Below are positions 52,277 to 60,804 of a DNA stretch of 64,000 bases, in pieces (position 1 is the stretch's first letter; the number at the start of each line of letters is the position of its first letter). A model generated the notes under the pieces. It did not search any database. It saw only the letters and a list, made by a program, of their open reading frames with translations, and was not told the DNA's origin. Made by a program: the position numbers and the translations under genes. The stretch is from Kluyvera ascorbata_C. GTDB lineage: Bacteria; Pseudomonadota; Gammaproteobacteria; Enterobacterales; Enterobacteriaceae. The stretch lies in assembly GCF_044197065.1 (NCBI RefSeq), contig NZ_JBIQOI010000004.1:1-64000 (forward strand), read 5' to 3'.

Positions 52277-53464
52277 TTACAGCGACTTCGCCAGGCGTTC
52301 CACGGCGGTCATCAACCCTTCCTGCGAGACGGTAGAGTACGACAGGCGCAGGGTGCGGGTATCCGGATTATCGTTATAGAACGCTTCGCCCGGCACGTAC
52401 ACCACGCCGTTTTCCAGCGTTTTTTCCAGCCACTTCATGGTGTCAAACGGGTAGCGGAAGCGCGCCCACAGGAACATCCCGCCCTTCGGACGGCTGAATT
52501 CGATATGCTCCCCCAGACGGCTTTCCAGAGCGTCGGCCAGCGCATCACACTTCTTACGGTAGTCTTCGCGAATAAGCGCAATCTGGTTTTCCAGACGGCC
52601 CAGGCTCAGGTACTCGGCGGTGATCACCTGCGACAGCATATTGGTATGCAAATCAGCGGCTTGCTTGACAATCACCGTCTGCTGAGCCAGCCAGTCCGGC
52701 ATCACAATCCAGCCAATACGCATGCCTGGCGCCAGAATTTTGGAGAAGGTTGAGGTGTAAACCACCTGGTCTTCACAGCCCAGCTCTACCGCGTGCTGGT
52801 ACAGCGGACGCTGCACTTCATCGGTAAAGCTGATTTCACCGTACGGGTCGTCTTCGATGATCACAAAATCATACTGCTTCGCCAGTTCGACCAGGCGACG
52901 ACGACGGTCATCGCTCAGGGTTTTACCGCCAGGGTTGCCGAAGGTAGGCACCAGGTAAACGGCCTTCACGCGCGTGGTGGAAAGCAGTTCGGCAAGCTGT
53001 TCTACCAGCATGCCGTTGTCGTCGGTATCGACGCTCAGAATGTTGGCCTGCGCCAGCTGGAAGACCTGCAGCGCCGCCAGATAGGTTGGGCGTTCAACGA
53101 CAATGGCATCGCCCGGGTCAAGCAACGTGCGGGCGACGATATCCAGCGACTGCTGCGAGCCCGACGTGATATACACGTGACTTGCCTGACACGCCACACC
53201 GCGCGCCTGACACAGCTCGCTGACGGCCTGACGCAGCGGCGGGTAGCCTTCGGTCAAACCGTACTGAAAGGCGTCGTTAAAGCGTTCGCTCATCACCTTC
53301 TGCACCGCCAGCTCCAGCCCTTCGGTATCAAAAAGCTCCGGGGCAGGAATGCCGCCACCGAGAGAAATCACGCCGGGCAGTTTACTGTGTTTTAAGAGTT
53401 CGCGGACGGCGGAGGGTTTGAGTTCACCCGCGCGCACGGCGAGTCGCCGATCGTGCATATTCAT
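52277..53464 (-). CDS. PLP-dependent aminotransferase (fold type I)
   Basis: 395 residues of the class I/II aminotransferase superfamily, closest in type to LysN/2-aminoadipate aminotransferases. SGSQQSLDIVARTLLDPGDAI binds PLP phosphate; PTFGNPGGKTLSDDRRR and EDDPYGEISF carry the ring-stacking Asn/Asp and Tyr residues; the Schiff-base lysine is in TSTFSKILAPGMRIGW. The C-terminal RLSYSTVSQEG contains the carboxylate-binding arginine. The amino-acid substrate cannot be told from sequence. Confidence 0.9.
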   Translation of the reverse strand: MNMHDRRLAVRAGELKPSAVRELLKHSKLPGVISLGGGIPAPELFDTEGLELAVQKVMSERFNDAFQYGLTEGYPPLRQAVSELCQARGVACQASHVYITSGSQQSLDIVARTLLDPGDAIVVERPTYLAALQVFQLAQANILSVDTDDNGMLVEQLAELLSTTRVKAVYLVPTFGNPGGKTLSDDRRRRLVELAKQYDFVIIEDDPYGEISFTDEVQRPLYQHAVELGCEDQVVYTSTFSKILAPGMRIGWIVMPDWLAQQTVIVKQAADLHTNMLSQVITAEYLSLGRLENQIALIREDYRKKCDALADALESRLGEHIEFSRPKGGMFLWARFRYPFDTMKWLEKTLENGVVYVPGEAFYNDNPDTRTLRLSYSTVSQEGLMTAVERLAKSL

Positions 53465-53509
53465 TTCCTTTTCTGTCTTGTTGTTGTGTTTATTGCAGGC
53501 TTTCTTTAC

Positions 53510-53586
53510 GTAGGCCTGATAAGCGAAGCGCCATCAGGCAACCCGACGCAGATTGCCGGATGGCGGCTCCGCCTTATCCGACCTAC
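53510..53586. repeat. REP pair downstream of gss
   Basis: GTAGGCCTGATAAGCGAAGC unit followed by TTGCCGGATGGCGGCTCCGC with closing ATCCGACCTAC. The TAG stop of gss lies in the last unit. Confidence 0.85.
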
Positions 53587-55451
53587 AATTCGTTATCTTT
53601 TATTACCACCAGCGGTTCAATATCACTCTCTTTCTTAATCACCAGAGATTCGTCACCGCGTAAACAGGTGCCGCCGTAATTACCGCCGACGGTAAAGGTA
53701 CATACTTGAATATATTTTCCAGCGACGTTTGGCAAGCACCAAAGTTGCTGGTAAATATTTTTTCTATCGACAAATTTACCGCTGGTTTGATCCAGCAGCC
53801 GATCGTTCCCGCTCACCAGGTCGATATTACTGCCGCAGCGACCGGAAATAGGCTTAATCGCATAACCCGTTTTTGCCAGGTGTTCGCTGATGTCGAAATC
53901 GGTATCCAGCAGATACGGATGGTTCGGGAACAGCGACCACAGCACTGGCAGAATGGCTTTGTTGCCAGGAATAACCGTCCACAGCGGTTCAAAGACCATC
54001 ACTTCCGGGCGCAGCAGCACGTCAATCAAGCGCACTTCGTTATTTGGGTTACCGGTACGAATCGGCACGGCGGCATATTCGTCTTCGTCGACTTCACGCA
54101 CCTGCTCAATGGCGGTTTCCCACGCCCAGGTTTTCCATACGCAGTTCACCAGACGCCCGTCGCCGTCAATCAGCTGACCGGCGGCATCCCAGCGCAGTTC
54201 GTCGAGGCCATAGAGAATTTTGCTCTCAAAGCCCGCCTGCTCAAGGGCACGCTGCATAAACTGGGCGTGGTAATTTTCCTCCAGATCGTTGTCCTGCATG
54301 ATGTGCACAAACGGTCTGGCCTGGCTGTGTTTCCACGCGCCCACCAGCTCGCTCAGCAGGTCTTCCGCCGGATTATGCCCGTTGCCGCGATAGCCGGTTT
54401 TCAGCCACTGTTCGAGGATCAGGCCACCTTCGGTGTGGCAGGAGGCGGAGTCGGCGTTGTATTCGTAAACCTTCAGCCCGCGCTCGTCCATGCAGAAGTC
54501 CATGCGCCCGGTGATCATGTCGTGGCGACGACGCTGCCAGGAGAGGCGCAGACGCGGCCAGAGGATTTTCGGAATGTCGAACAACGCCAGCAGGCTGTCG
54601 TCACGCATCACTTTGTCGGTGGCGTGGAGATACATCAGGTGCATCTCGTTGGTCGCTTTAATCAGCTCCTGCTCGGCGCTTTCGGTCATGGTGAAATACT
54701 GGTACGGGTCAGCGTTGATCACATGACCGTTGGCGGCAATATACGCCTGCTGGAGCGAATCTTTTTCGTCCAGCCATTTGCCGTCGAACTGACCGTGGTT
54801 CTCAAGACGCGCGCCGCCAAGCTTCAGCGCTTCACCGGCAATGGCTGGCTGCGGCAGGCCGTAGCGTGCATCGTCGGTCTGGATCATCCAGCCAAGAATG
54901 GTGGTGTCGTCGAAGGTGTCATGCAGCGTGTAGTGACCGTCTTTCACTTCAAGCGTCAGCTCGCGGGTCCACTGTTGGCCTGCTGGCAGCGGCGAGTGCA
55001 GCACATTCTGTTCGGCAATACGCACTTTGTTCCCCAGCAGTTGGGTAATCACCGCCACGTGGCCGGTTTCATTAAACTCACCGCCCTTTTGCCAGATAAG
55101 CAACGAGCCGACGAGCGGCGCGCGGCGAGAGCCGTTGGCGAAGGCCTGAAGCGGGAGAATCGCGTCGTTGACCACCTGGCGTAGATAGCGCAGCGAGAAA
55201 ATCTCGTAGGCCATGCCAACGTCGGTGAAGACAAATCCGTAGTTGATAAACAGGAAACGGCGGGCGAACTCGACGCACTGCCACTTGTGGCCCATGTATT
55301 CGTTGTCGATATAGCTACGAAACGATGCGTCGTCAGGCATGTCGCCCGGTTTTAAGCTGCTGTAATTTGAAGAGTAAATCGCTACGCCACCCGGCGCATA
55401 CCCCAACAACGTGCCAAATGGGGCGTCACTATTGGTACTTCCCTTGCTCAT
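53583..55451 (-). CDS. gss: Glutathionylspermidine synthetase/amidase
   Basis: 622 residues, bifunctional as in E. coli (619). The N-terminal CHAP amidase domain has catalytic C59 in GHKWQCVEFARR and a later histidine in ETGHVAVITQ. The C-terminal ATP-grasp domain joins glutathione to spermidine (CMDERGLKVYEYNADSAS; GRCGSNIDLVSG). The cytoplasmic product buffers thiols and spermidine. Its precursors come from gshB and the speA/speB/speC routes also encoded in this window. Confidence 0.96.
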   Translation of the reverse strand: MSKGSTNSDAPFGTLLGYAPGGVAIYSSNYSSLKPGDMPDDASFRSYIDNEYMGHKWQCVEFARRFLFINYGFVFTDVGMAYEIFSLRYLRQVVNDAILPLQAFANGSRRAPLVGSLLIWQKGGEFNETGHVAVITQLLGNKVRIAEQNVLHSPLPAGQQWTRELTLEVKDGHYTLHDTFDDTTILGWMIQTDDARYGLPQPAIAGEALKLGGARLENHGQFDGKWLDEKDSLQQAYIAANGHVINADPYQYFTMTESAEQELIKATNEMHLMYLHATDKVMRDDSLLALFDIPKILWPRLRLSWQRRRHDMITGRMDFCMDERGLKVYEYNADSASCHTEGGLILEQWLKTGYRGNGHNPAEDLLSELVGAWKHSQARPFVHIMQDNDLEENYHAQFMQRALEQAGFESKILYGLDELRWDAAGQLIDGDGRLVNCVWKTWAWETAIEQVREVDEDEYAAVPIRTGNPNNEVRLIDVLLRPEVMVFEPLWTVIPGNKAILPVLWSLFPNHPYLLDTDFDISEHLAKTGYAIKPISGRCGSNIDLVSGNDRLLDQTSGKFVDRKNIYQQLWCLPNVAGKYIQVCTFTVGGNYGGTCLRGDESLVIKKESDIEPLVVIKDNEL

Positions 55452-55606
55452 GAACCTTCCTCAAACATACCGTGCGATTTTCTCGCCCGCACGTTGAAAT
55501 TAATCCAACAAAAGTGGATTAATCATACACCCGTGTATGCGAGGATGACCCATAAGAGGCAAAAATATTCATCCCCAAAATCCACTTAAAAACATCAGGA
55601 GTCCAC

Positions 55607-56155
55607 ATGAGTTTACAGGCACAGCCGCTAGTCTGGGGCCATGGAACACGTACCTTCGAAGTGTTTCTGGAACCCACCTGCCCATTTTCCGTTAAGACGT
55701 TCAACAAGCTGGACGCGCTGCTCGACCTCGTCGGTGAAGAAAATGTCAGCGTCAAAATTCGTTTGCAGTCGCAGCCGTGGCATCTGTTCTCCGGCGTGAT
55801 TGTGCGTTGCATTCTTGCCGCCTCCACGCTGCCCGACGGTAAAGCGGCGGCGCATAAGGTGATGAAGGCAGTCGCCGATCGTCGCGAAGAGTTTGAGTTT
55901 ACCGACCATTGCAGCGGACCGAATATGGACGCCACGCCACAGGAGATTATCGCGAGGATTGAGCGCTACAGCGGCGTACAGTTAGCCGCAGCGTTCGCCG
56001 AACCGGAGCTGCAAAAAGAGATTAAATGGCATGCTCGTTACGCACGCCAGAATGGGATTCACGTCTCCCCCACCTTTATGGTCAACGGTCTGGTACAGCC
56101 GGATCTGGGCAGCGGTGACGACGTCAGCGTCTGGGCGGCACGGATTTTTGCCTGA
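55607..56155 (+). CDS. Thioredoxin-fold DsbA-like protein (CPFS)
   Basis: 182 residues with no signal peptide, so cytoplasmic. An active-site-like CPFS at residues 25-28 (EPTCPFSVK) has one cysteine instead of the usual CxxC, and the cis-proline loop VSPTFMVNG is conserved near the C-terminus. This is a monothiol thioredoxin-fold protein of the DsbA family. It sits between divergent gss and the downstream yghU, so a role in glutathione or glutathionylspermidine redox chemistry is likely but not shown. Confidence 0.85.
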   Translation: MSLQAQPLVWGHGTRTFEVFLEPTCPFSVKTFNKLDALLDLVGEENVSVKIRLQSQPWHLFSGVIVRCILAASTLPDGKAAAHKVMKAVADRREEFEFTDHCSGPNMDATPQEIIARIERYSGVQLAAAFAEPELQKEIKWHARYARQNGIHVSPTFMVNGLVQPDLGSGDDVSVWAARIFA

Positions 56156-56206
56156 AGCTGCTAAACTTCACTACCTCAACACATCATCAAAATAAGGCGA
56201 GCGATT

Positions 56207-57076
56207 ATGTCAGAGAACACCTATCAGCCACCCAAAGTGTGGGAATGGAAGCAAAACAACGGCGGCGCATTTGCCAATATTAACCGCCCAATTTCCGGTG
56301 CCACTCATGAACAAGCGCTGCCGGTGGGCCATCACCCACTCCAGCTTTACTCTCTGGGTACGCCCAACGGCCAGAAAGTCACGATTATGCTGGAAGAGCT
56401 GCTGGCTGCGGGCGTAACGGAAGCAGAATATGACGCGTGGCTGATTCGCATCGGCGAGGGCGATCAGTTCTCCAGCGGCTTTGTGGAAGTGAACCCGAAC
56501 TCGAAGATCCCGGCGCTTAGCGACCACTCCACCACCCCGCCGACCCGCGTGTTTGAGTCCGGCAATATTCTGCTCTACCTAGCGGAGAAGTTTGGCCATT
56601 TCCTGCCAAAAGATCCGGCTGGGCGCACCGAAACGCTGAACTGGCTATTCTGGCTACAGGGCTCAGCCCCGTTCCTTGGCGGCGGTTTTGGTCACTTTTA
56701 TAACTATGCGCCGGTGAAGATTGAGTACGCTATTGACCGCTTCACCATGGAAGCAAAGCGTCAGTTGGACGTGCTGGATAAACAACTGGCTCGTGGGCGC
56801 TATGTGGCGGGCGAAGAGTACACCATCGCCGACATCGCTATCTGGCCATGGTACGGCAACGTGGTGCTGGGCAACGTGTATGGGGCGGATGAGTTCCTGG
56901 ATGCACAGAGCTACAAGAACGTCATGCGTTGGGCGCAGGATATCGCCAGCCGTCCGGGAGTGAAGCGCGGTCGTATCGTTAACCGCACCAACGGCCCGCT
57001 GAACGAACAGCTGCACGAGCGTCATGACGCCAGTGACTTCGATACCAATACCGAAGACAAGCGTCAGCAATCATGA
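56207..57076 (+). CDS. yghU: Glutathione-dependent disulfide-bond oxidoreductase YghU
   Basis: 289 residues, nearly identical to E. coli YghU (288). A GST-like nu-class enzyme that reduces organic disulfides with glutathione and can bind glutathionylspermidine. An N-terminal thioredoxin-like domain (PLQLYSLGTPNGQKVTIMLEEL; NPNSKIPAL; FESGNILLYLAEK) and an all-helical C-terminal domain are present. It lies 51 bases after the CPFS protein. Confidence 0.96.
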   Translation: MSENTYQPPKVWEWKQNNGGAFANINRPISGATHEQALPVGHHPLQLYSLGTPNGQKVTIMLEELLAAGVTEAEYDAWLIRIGEGDQFSSGFVEVNPNSKIPALSDHSTTPPTRVFESGNILLYLAEKFGHFLPKDPAGRTETLNWLFWLQGSAPFLGGGFGHFYNYAPVKIEYAIDRFTMEAKRQLDVLDKQLARGRYVAGEEYTIADIAIWPWYGNVVLGNVYGADEFLDAQSYKNVMRWAQDIASRPGVKRGRIVNRTNGPLNEQLHERHDASDFDTNTEDKRQQS

Positions 57077-57079
57077 TGA

Positions 57080-57106
57080 AAAGCCGGGTGCCAGGCACCC
57101 GGCTTT
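57080..57106. terminator. Bidirectional terminator between yghU and yghW
   Basis: AAAGCCGGGTGCC-A-GGCACCCGGCTTT with T-run on one side and A-run on the other, between convergent genes; the last bases of yghW overlap it. Confidence 0.9.
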
Positions 57107-57395
57107 ATTGACCTTCCAGCCGGTAGCCCGCCATAAAATAGCGAACGGTTGTGCTGGAATCGTGCTCTTTGAAGAAATCCATCACCATCTCTTTATCCAG
57201 CCCGTAGCGGCGCGTCAACACCCCCGCCTCCCAGGCGCTAAGCTGGCGATCGCCGGTTTTCTCAAACATACGGTGCGAAAAGCCCAGCACAAAGCCACGC
57301 TTATAGTCGGTGCAAAAACCGATGACCTTCTGCGCGCTGTCGGCATAAGGCGCCTTCAGTCCCGCGATTAACCCTTTGCCAAAATGGTTATCCAT
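57105..57395 (-). CDS. yghW: YghW, DUF2623 protein
   Basis: 96 residues, matching E. coli YghW closely (HFGKGLIAGLKA start, DYKRGFVLGFSHRMFEKTGDR core, FMAGYRLE end). Function unknown. It is convergent with yghU. Confidence 0.93.
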   Translation of the reverse strand: MDNHFGKGLIAGLKAPYADSAQKVIGFCTDYKRGFVLGFSHRMFEKTGDRQLSAWEAGVLTRRYGLDKEMVMDFFKEHDSSTTVRYFMAGYRLEGQ

Positions 57396-57598
57396 CTCTA
57401 CGCCCTCAATCGTTATATATAAAATTATATAGCGACTTTTTGAGCGGGGGTAGCGCTATTTAAGGGCTACCCCCTAAGAGGAATAAAGCGCGTCTTTTTC
57501 ATCCCCAACCCCGACAGTGTGATCGACACAACGGGCGTTCATCACAAAAATAAGTAGGCTAGGAACCGTGTTTCAAAATAAAAAGAGAAGGAGACCTT

Positions 57599-58639
57599 AT
57601 GGCCTGGCAAGCAAACCCAGCCCGTTACGAACAGATGCAGTATCGCTACTGCGGCCGCAGCGGGTTACAGCTTCCCGCGCTGTCCCTCGGCCTATGGCAC
57701 AGTTTCGGCCATATCAGCGCCCTCGAGGGCCAGCGCGCGCTGCTGCGTAAAGCCTTCGACTGCGGTATTACCCATTTCGACCTTGCGAACAACTATGGGC
57801 CTCCGCCGGGCAGCGCTGAGGAAAACTTTGGCCGTCTGCTGCGAGAGGATTTTGCCGGCTATCGTGACGAACTGATTATCTCCACCAAGGCCGGTTACGA
57901 TATGTGGCCTGGGCCATACGGCTCCGGCGGGTCACGCAAATACCTGCTGGCGAGCCTCGATCAGAGCCTGCAGCGTATGGGGCTGGAGTACGTGGATATC
58001 TTCTATTCCCACCGCGTTGATGAGAACACGCCGATGGAAGAGACCGCGGCGGCATTAGCGCAGGCGGTGCAGAGCGGTAAAGCGCTTTACGTCGGCATCT
58101 CTTCCTATTCTTCCGAACGTACTCAGACGATGGTTGAACTGCTGCGCGAGTGGAAAATTCCGCTGTTAATCCATCAGCCGTCTTACAACCTGCTGAACCG
58201 CTGGGTAGATAAGAGCGGCCTGCTGGATACCCTTGAGCAAAACGGCGTGGGCTGTATTGCCTTTACCCCGCTCGCGCAGGGGCTGCTGACCGGCAAATAC
58301 CTGAACGGGATCCCGGAAGGTTCCCGCATGCAGACGGAAGGCAAAAAAGCGCGCGGCCTGACGGAGAAGATGCTGAGCGAGAGCAACCTCAACAGTCTGC
58401 GTTTGCTTAACGAGATGGCGCAGCAGCGCGGTCAGTCGATGGCGCAGATGGCGCTAAGCTGGTTGCTAAAAGACAGCCGCGTGACGTCAGTGCTGATTGG
58501 CGCGAGTCGCCCTGAGCAAATTGAAGAGAACGTGAAGGCGCTGGAAAACCTGAGCTTCTCAGCAGAGGAACTGGCGCAGATTGATAAGCATGTGGCAGAT
58601 GGGCAGTTGAATTTGTGGCAGGCGTCGTCAGATAAGTAA
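57599..58639 (+). CDS. yghZ: L-glyceraldehyde 3-phosphate reductase (aldo-keto reductase)
   Basis: 346 residues, AKR14 family, as in E. coli. It reduces L-glyceraldehyde 3-phosphate and methylglyoxal with NADPH. Catalytic residues D and Y lie in THFDLANNYGPPPGS, the lysine in ISTKAGYDMWPG, and the histidine in DIFYSHRVDENT. The C-terminal VLIGASRPEQIEENV segment binds NADPH. A strong AGAAGGAGA ribosome-binding site precedes the ATG. Confidence 0.95.
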   Translation: MAWQANPARYEQMQYRYCGRSGLQLPALSLGLWHSFGHISALEGQRALLRKAFDCGITHFDLANNYGPPPGSAEENFGRLLREDFAGYRDELIISTKAGYDMWPGPYGSGGSRKYLLASLDQSLQRMGLEYVDIFYSHRVDENTPMEETAAALAQAVQSGKALYVGISSYSSERTQTMVELLREWKIPLLIHQPSYNLLNRWVDKSGLLDTLEQNGVGCIAFTPLAQGLLTGKYLNGIPEGSRMQTEGKKARGLTEKMLSESNLNSLRLLNEMAQQRGQSMAQMALSWLLKDSRVTSVLIGASRPEQIEENVKALENLSFSAEELAQIDKHVADGQLNLWQASSDK

Positions 58640-58641
58640 CA

Positions 58642-58756
58642 CCCCCGGCGGCGCTTCGCTTGGCCGGGCTACGCTCCCTGTAGGCCTGATAAGCGTAGCG
58701 CCATCAGGCAACCCGGCGCACATTGCCGGATGGCGGCGATGCCTTATCCGGCCTAC
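58642..58756. repeat. REP cluster between yghZ and yqhA
   Basis: Three units: CCCCGGCGGCGCTTCGCTTG, GTAGGCCTGATAAGCGTAGC and TTGCCGGATGGCGGCGATGC with closing ATCCGGCCTAC, between convergent genes. Confidence 0.85.
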
Positions 58757-58784
58757 AAACGTGCCGGATAAGGTATTTATATCG

Positions 58785-59279
58785 CTATTTTTTCGCGCGG
58801 GTCAGGCTATCCAGGTAACCCATCACAAACGCCGACAGCACAAACGTCAGGTGGATAATCACGTACCACATCAGCTTGTTGTCCGGCACGTTTTTGGCAT
58901 CCATAAACACGCGCAGCAGATGAATAGAGGAAATGGCGACAATCGATGCCGCAACCTTGTTTTTCAACGAGGTGGCATCCATTTTCCCCAGCCAGTTAAG
59001 CTTCTCTTTGTGCTCGCTGATATCCAGCTGCGAGACAAAGTTTTCGTAGCCAGAAAACATCACCATGACCAGCAGGCCACCCACCAGCGTCATATCCACC
59101 AACGACAGCAGCATCAGAATCAGGTCAGCTTCCGCCATGCTGAAAATGTTCGGCAGTACGTGAAAAATCTCCTGAAAAAACTTCAGAGATAATGCCAGCA
59201 GCGCCAGCGAAAGGCCAAAGTAGACCGGGGCCAAAATCCATCGCGATGCGTACATCGCATTTTCCAGAAAACGTTCCAT
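58785..59279 (-). CDS. yqhA: YqhA, UPF0114 membrane protein
   Basis: 164 residues from MERFLENAMYASRW; the upstream ATG at 59321 is not conserved in the family. Four predicted membrane helices with the family block ASSIVAISSIHLLRVFMDA-like region. Inner-membrane protein of unknown function. Same order as E. coli relative to yghZ. Confidence 0.93.
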   Translation of the reverse strand: MERFLENAMYASRWILAPVYFGLSLALLALSLKFFQEIFHVLPNIFSMAEADLILMLLSLVDMTLVGGLLVMVMFSGYENFVSQLDISEHKEKLNWLGKMDATSLKNKVAASIVAISSIHLLRVFMDAKNVPDNKLMWYVIIHLTFVLSAFVMGYLDSLTRAKK

Positions 59280-59349
59280 AGCGTCCTGTTCGTCAGTCAA
59301 ATTCGGCCTAGTATATCGCAACTATGCAACATCATAACAACAGATGTAA

Positions 59350-59859
59350 TCACACATCATGGGGACGAATGAACGGGCGCCGATAGTCTTGCCACACCAG
59401 CCCCACCAGCTCCGGATAGGCTTCGTGGGCGAACTCCTGATAACACTGCTTTAAACTCTGCACCACCGGATCAACCGGCGCAACGCGCTCGCCTTTCAGA
59501 CAGCGGCGTTTGATTTCATCGTAATATTCATAAACCGCCCCGTTCAGATTTCGGCAGCGATCCTGCGCTTCAAACAGCCCGGGGGTTTCTTTTAATTCGT
59601 CTATCGACATCCGCTTAATGGTTGATTGCAGAAAATCGATATACTCATGATTAATACGCCAATACCACACAGGGGTGATGCTGCTCATCAGGCTGGCAAA
59701 ATGATTTTCACCTTCATCTTTGCTGAGTGGCGCAGGGGCCAAAGGGGGGATGGTTTCATTATTGGTATCTGCTGAATCGTTATTTTGACCATACAGAAAA
59801 ATTAAAATAACGCCGGTGAGTAGCAGTAACACCATCACAAAATAAATAATACCACTCAT
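59350..59859 (-). CDS. Membrane-anchored hypothetical protein
   Basis: 169 residues starting MSGIIYFVMVLLLLTGVILI: one N-terminal membrane helix, a short linker rich in Asn, Asp and Pro, then a soluble helical domain (SSITPVWYWRINHEYIDFLQ ... RCLKGERVAPVDPVVQSLKQ). I do not recognise the family. It is divergent from a pair of genes of unknown function. An ATG four codons upstream at 59871 is possible. Confidence 0.65.
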   Translation of the reverse strand: MSGIIYFVMVLLLLTGVILIFLYGQNNDSADTNNETIPPLAPAPLSKDEGENHFASLMSSITPVWYWRINHEYIDFLQSTIKRMSIDELKETPGLFEAQDRCRNLNGAVYEYYDEIKRRCLKGERVAPVDPVVQSLKQCYQEFAHEAYPELVGLVWQDYRRPFIRPHDV

Positions 59860-59962
59860 GGTTTCCTCCACTTTTTTTGATTTTAAAAGTGCGCCATGAT
59901 AATGTCAACGAACCTCACTATAATAAAAAACACTTTCCAGCCCCTCGAAAGATGACAGGTAT

Positions 59963-60358
59963 ATGATTGCTGAAACCCTTATCCCAGCCCGTTTTTGTAT
60001 CCCAGCCGTAGAGGCTGAGTCGCCGGATATGAAGGCCAGCACGCAGGTAGAGCCGGAGAAGCCTACCCTTGCAGACTGGCAGGATGAGATATTGATAAGC
60101 GGTGGCCAATCACGTAACCCATTGCTGGAAGAGCGTGACCGTCATATTAAAGATAGATTATATCGCGTAGCGAAAATTGAAGCCTTTGCCCTTATGCTAA
60201 ATAACCTTGTTGTTCAGGGAGAGATCTCTTCACTGGAGTTAAGTCAAATTATTGAGTTAAAAACCCAGGAGATAAATGATAATGGCAATGAAATTTGGCT
60301 TAATTTAATGACGCAGGAAAAAGTCACCCCGCTGTTTTATAATTTAACGGATAAGTAA
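59963..60358 (+). CDS. Hypothetical protein, first of a pair
   Basis: 131 residues: an N-terminal region rich in Pro, Ala and Glu, then a helical domain (ADWQDEIL ... DRLYRVAKIEAFALMLNNLV ... SLELSQIIELKTQEI). No signal peptide or membrane helix. No family recognised. It ends two bases before the next gene, so the two are coupled. A second start at residue 23 is possible. Confidence 0.6.
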   Translation: MIAETLIPARFCIPAVEAESPDMKASTQVEPEKPTLADWQDEILISGGQSRNPLLEERDRHIKDRLYRVAKIEAFALMLNNLVVQGEISSLELSQIIELKTQEINDNGNEIWLNLMTQEKVTPLFYNLTDK

Positions 60359-60360
60359 GT

Positions 60361-60804
60361 ATGAAACTTGTCGATGTTAATCAGGCTAATATATCGTTAA
60401 GCCCCCAGATAAGCGATGAGGCGCTTCTTCAGCGTAATCTTCAGGCACTGCGCGACGAAAAAAGCGCTGAAGGTCGCCGCATTTCCAGCCCTTCCGTCCC
60501 GCTTACCGCCGCGCTGGTCAAAATGAAGTGGAAAAACCGCCGCGACATTTATGCCTATCAGGTTAAAGAAGAGATCTTTGGCGCGACCCTTTGCGAAGTC
60601 ATGGAACGTTACCCGCACCTGCGCGATAAAATTCTCGCCCACACTGAATCCTGCTATCAGCACGTGCTGAACCGCGAAACCGCAACCCTGGAAATCAGCC
60701 GCGGCCTCGCGGATGGTGATTACCGCACCTCAAACGTCATCCTTAAACTGGATAAAGAAGACGAAAAGCCCCCCGTTCAGCCGGTGATATCCGTCGCGAA
60801 ATAG
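60361..60804 (+). CDS. Hypothetical protein, second of a pair
   Basis: 147 residues, mostly charged and helical (LQRNLQALRDEKSAEGRRIS; KMKWKNRRDIYAYQVKEEIF; HTESCYQHVLNRETATLEIS). It is soluble, with no family recognised. Starts two bases after the preceding gene and overlaps the end of the convergent GH43 gene by 28 bases. The strict spacing suggests that both proteins of the pair are needed together. Confidence 0.6.
   Translation: MKLVDVNQANISLSPQISDEALLQRNLQALRDEKSAEGRRISSPSVPLTAALVKMKWKNRRDIYAYQVKEEIFGATLCEVMERYPHLRDKILAHTESCYQHVLNRETATLEISRGLADGDYRTSNVILKLDKEDEKPPVQPVISVAK

Noticed and set aside
53706..55184. 492-codon plus-strand ORF
   Set aside because: Antisense shadow of gss; the opposite frame has all catalytic motifs.
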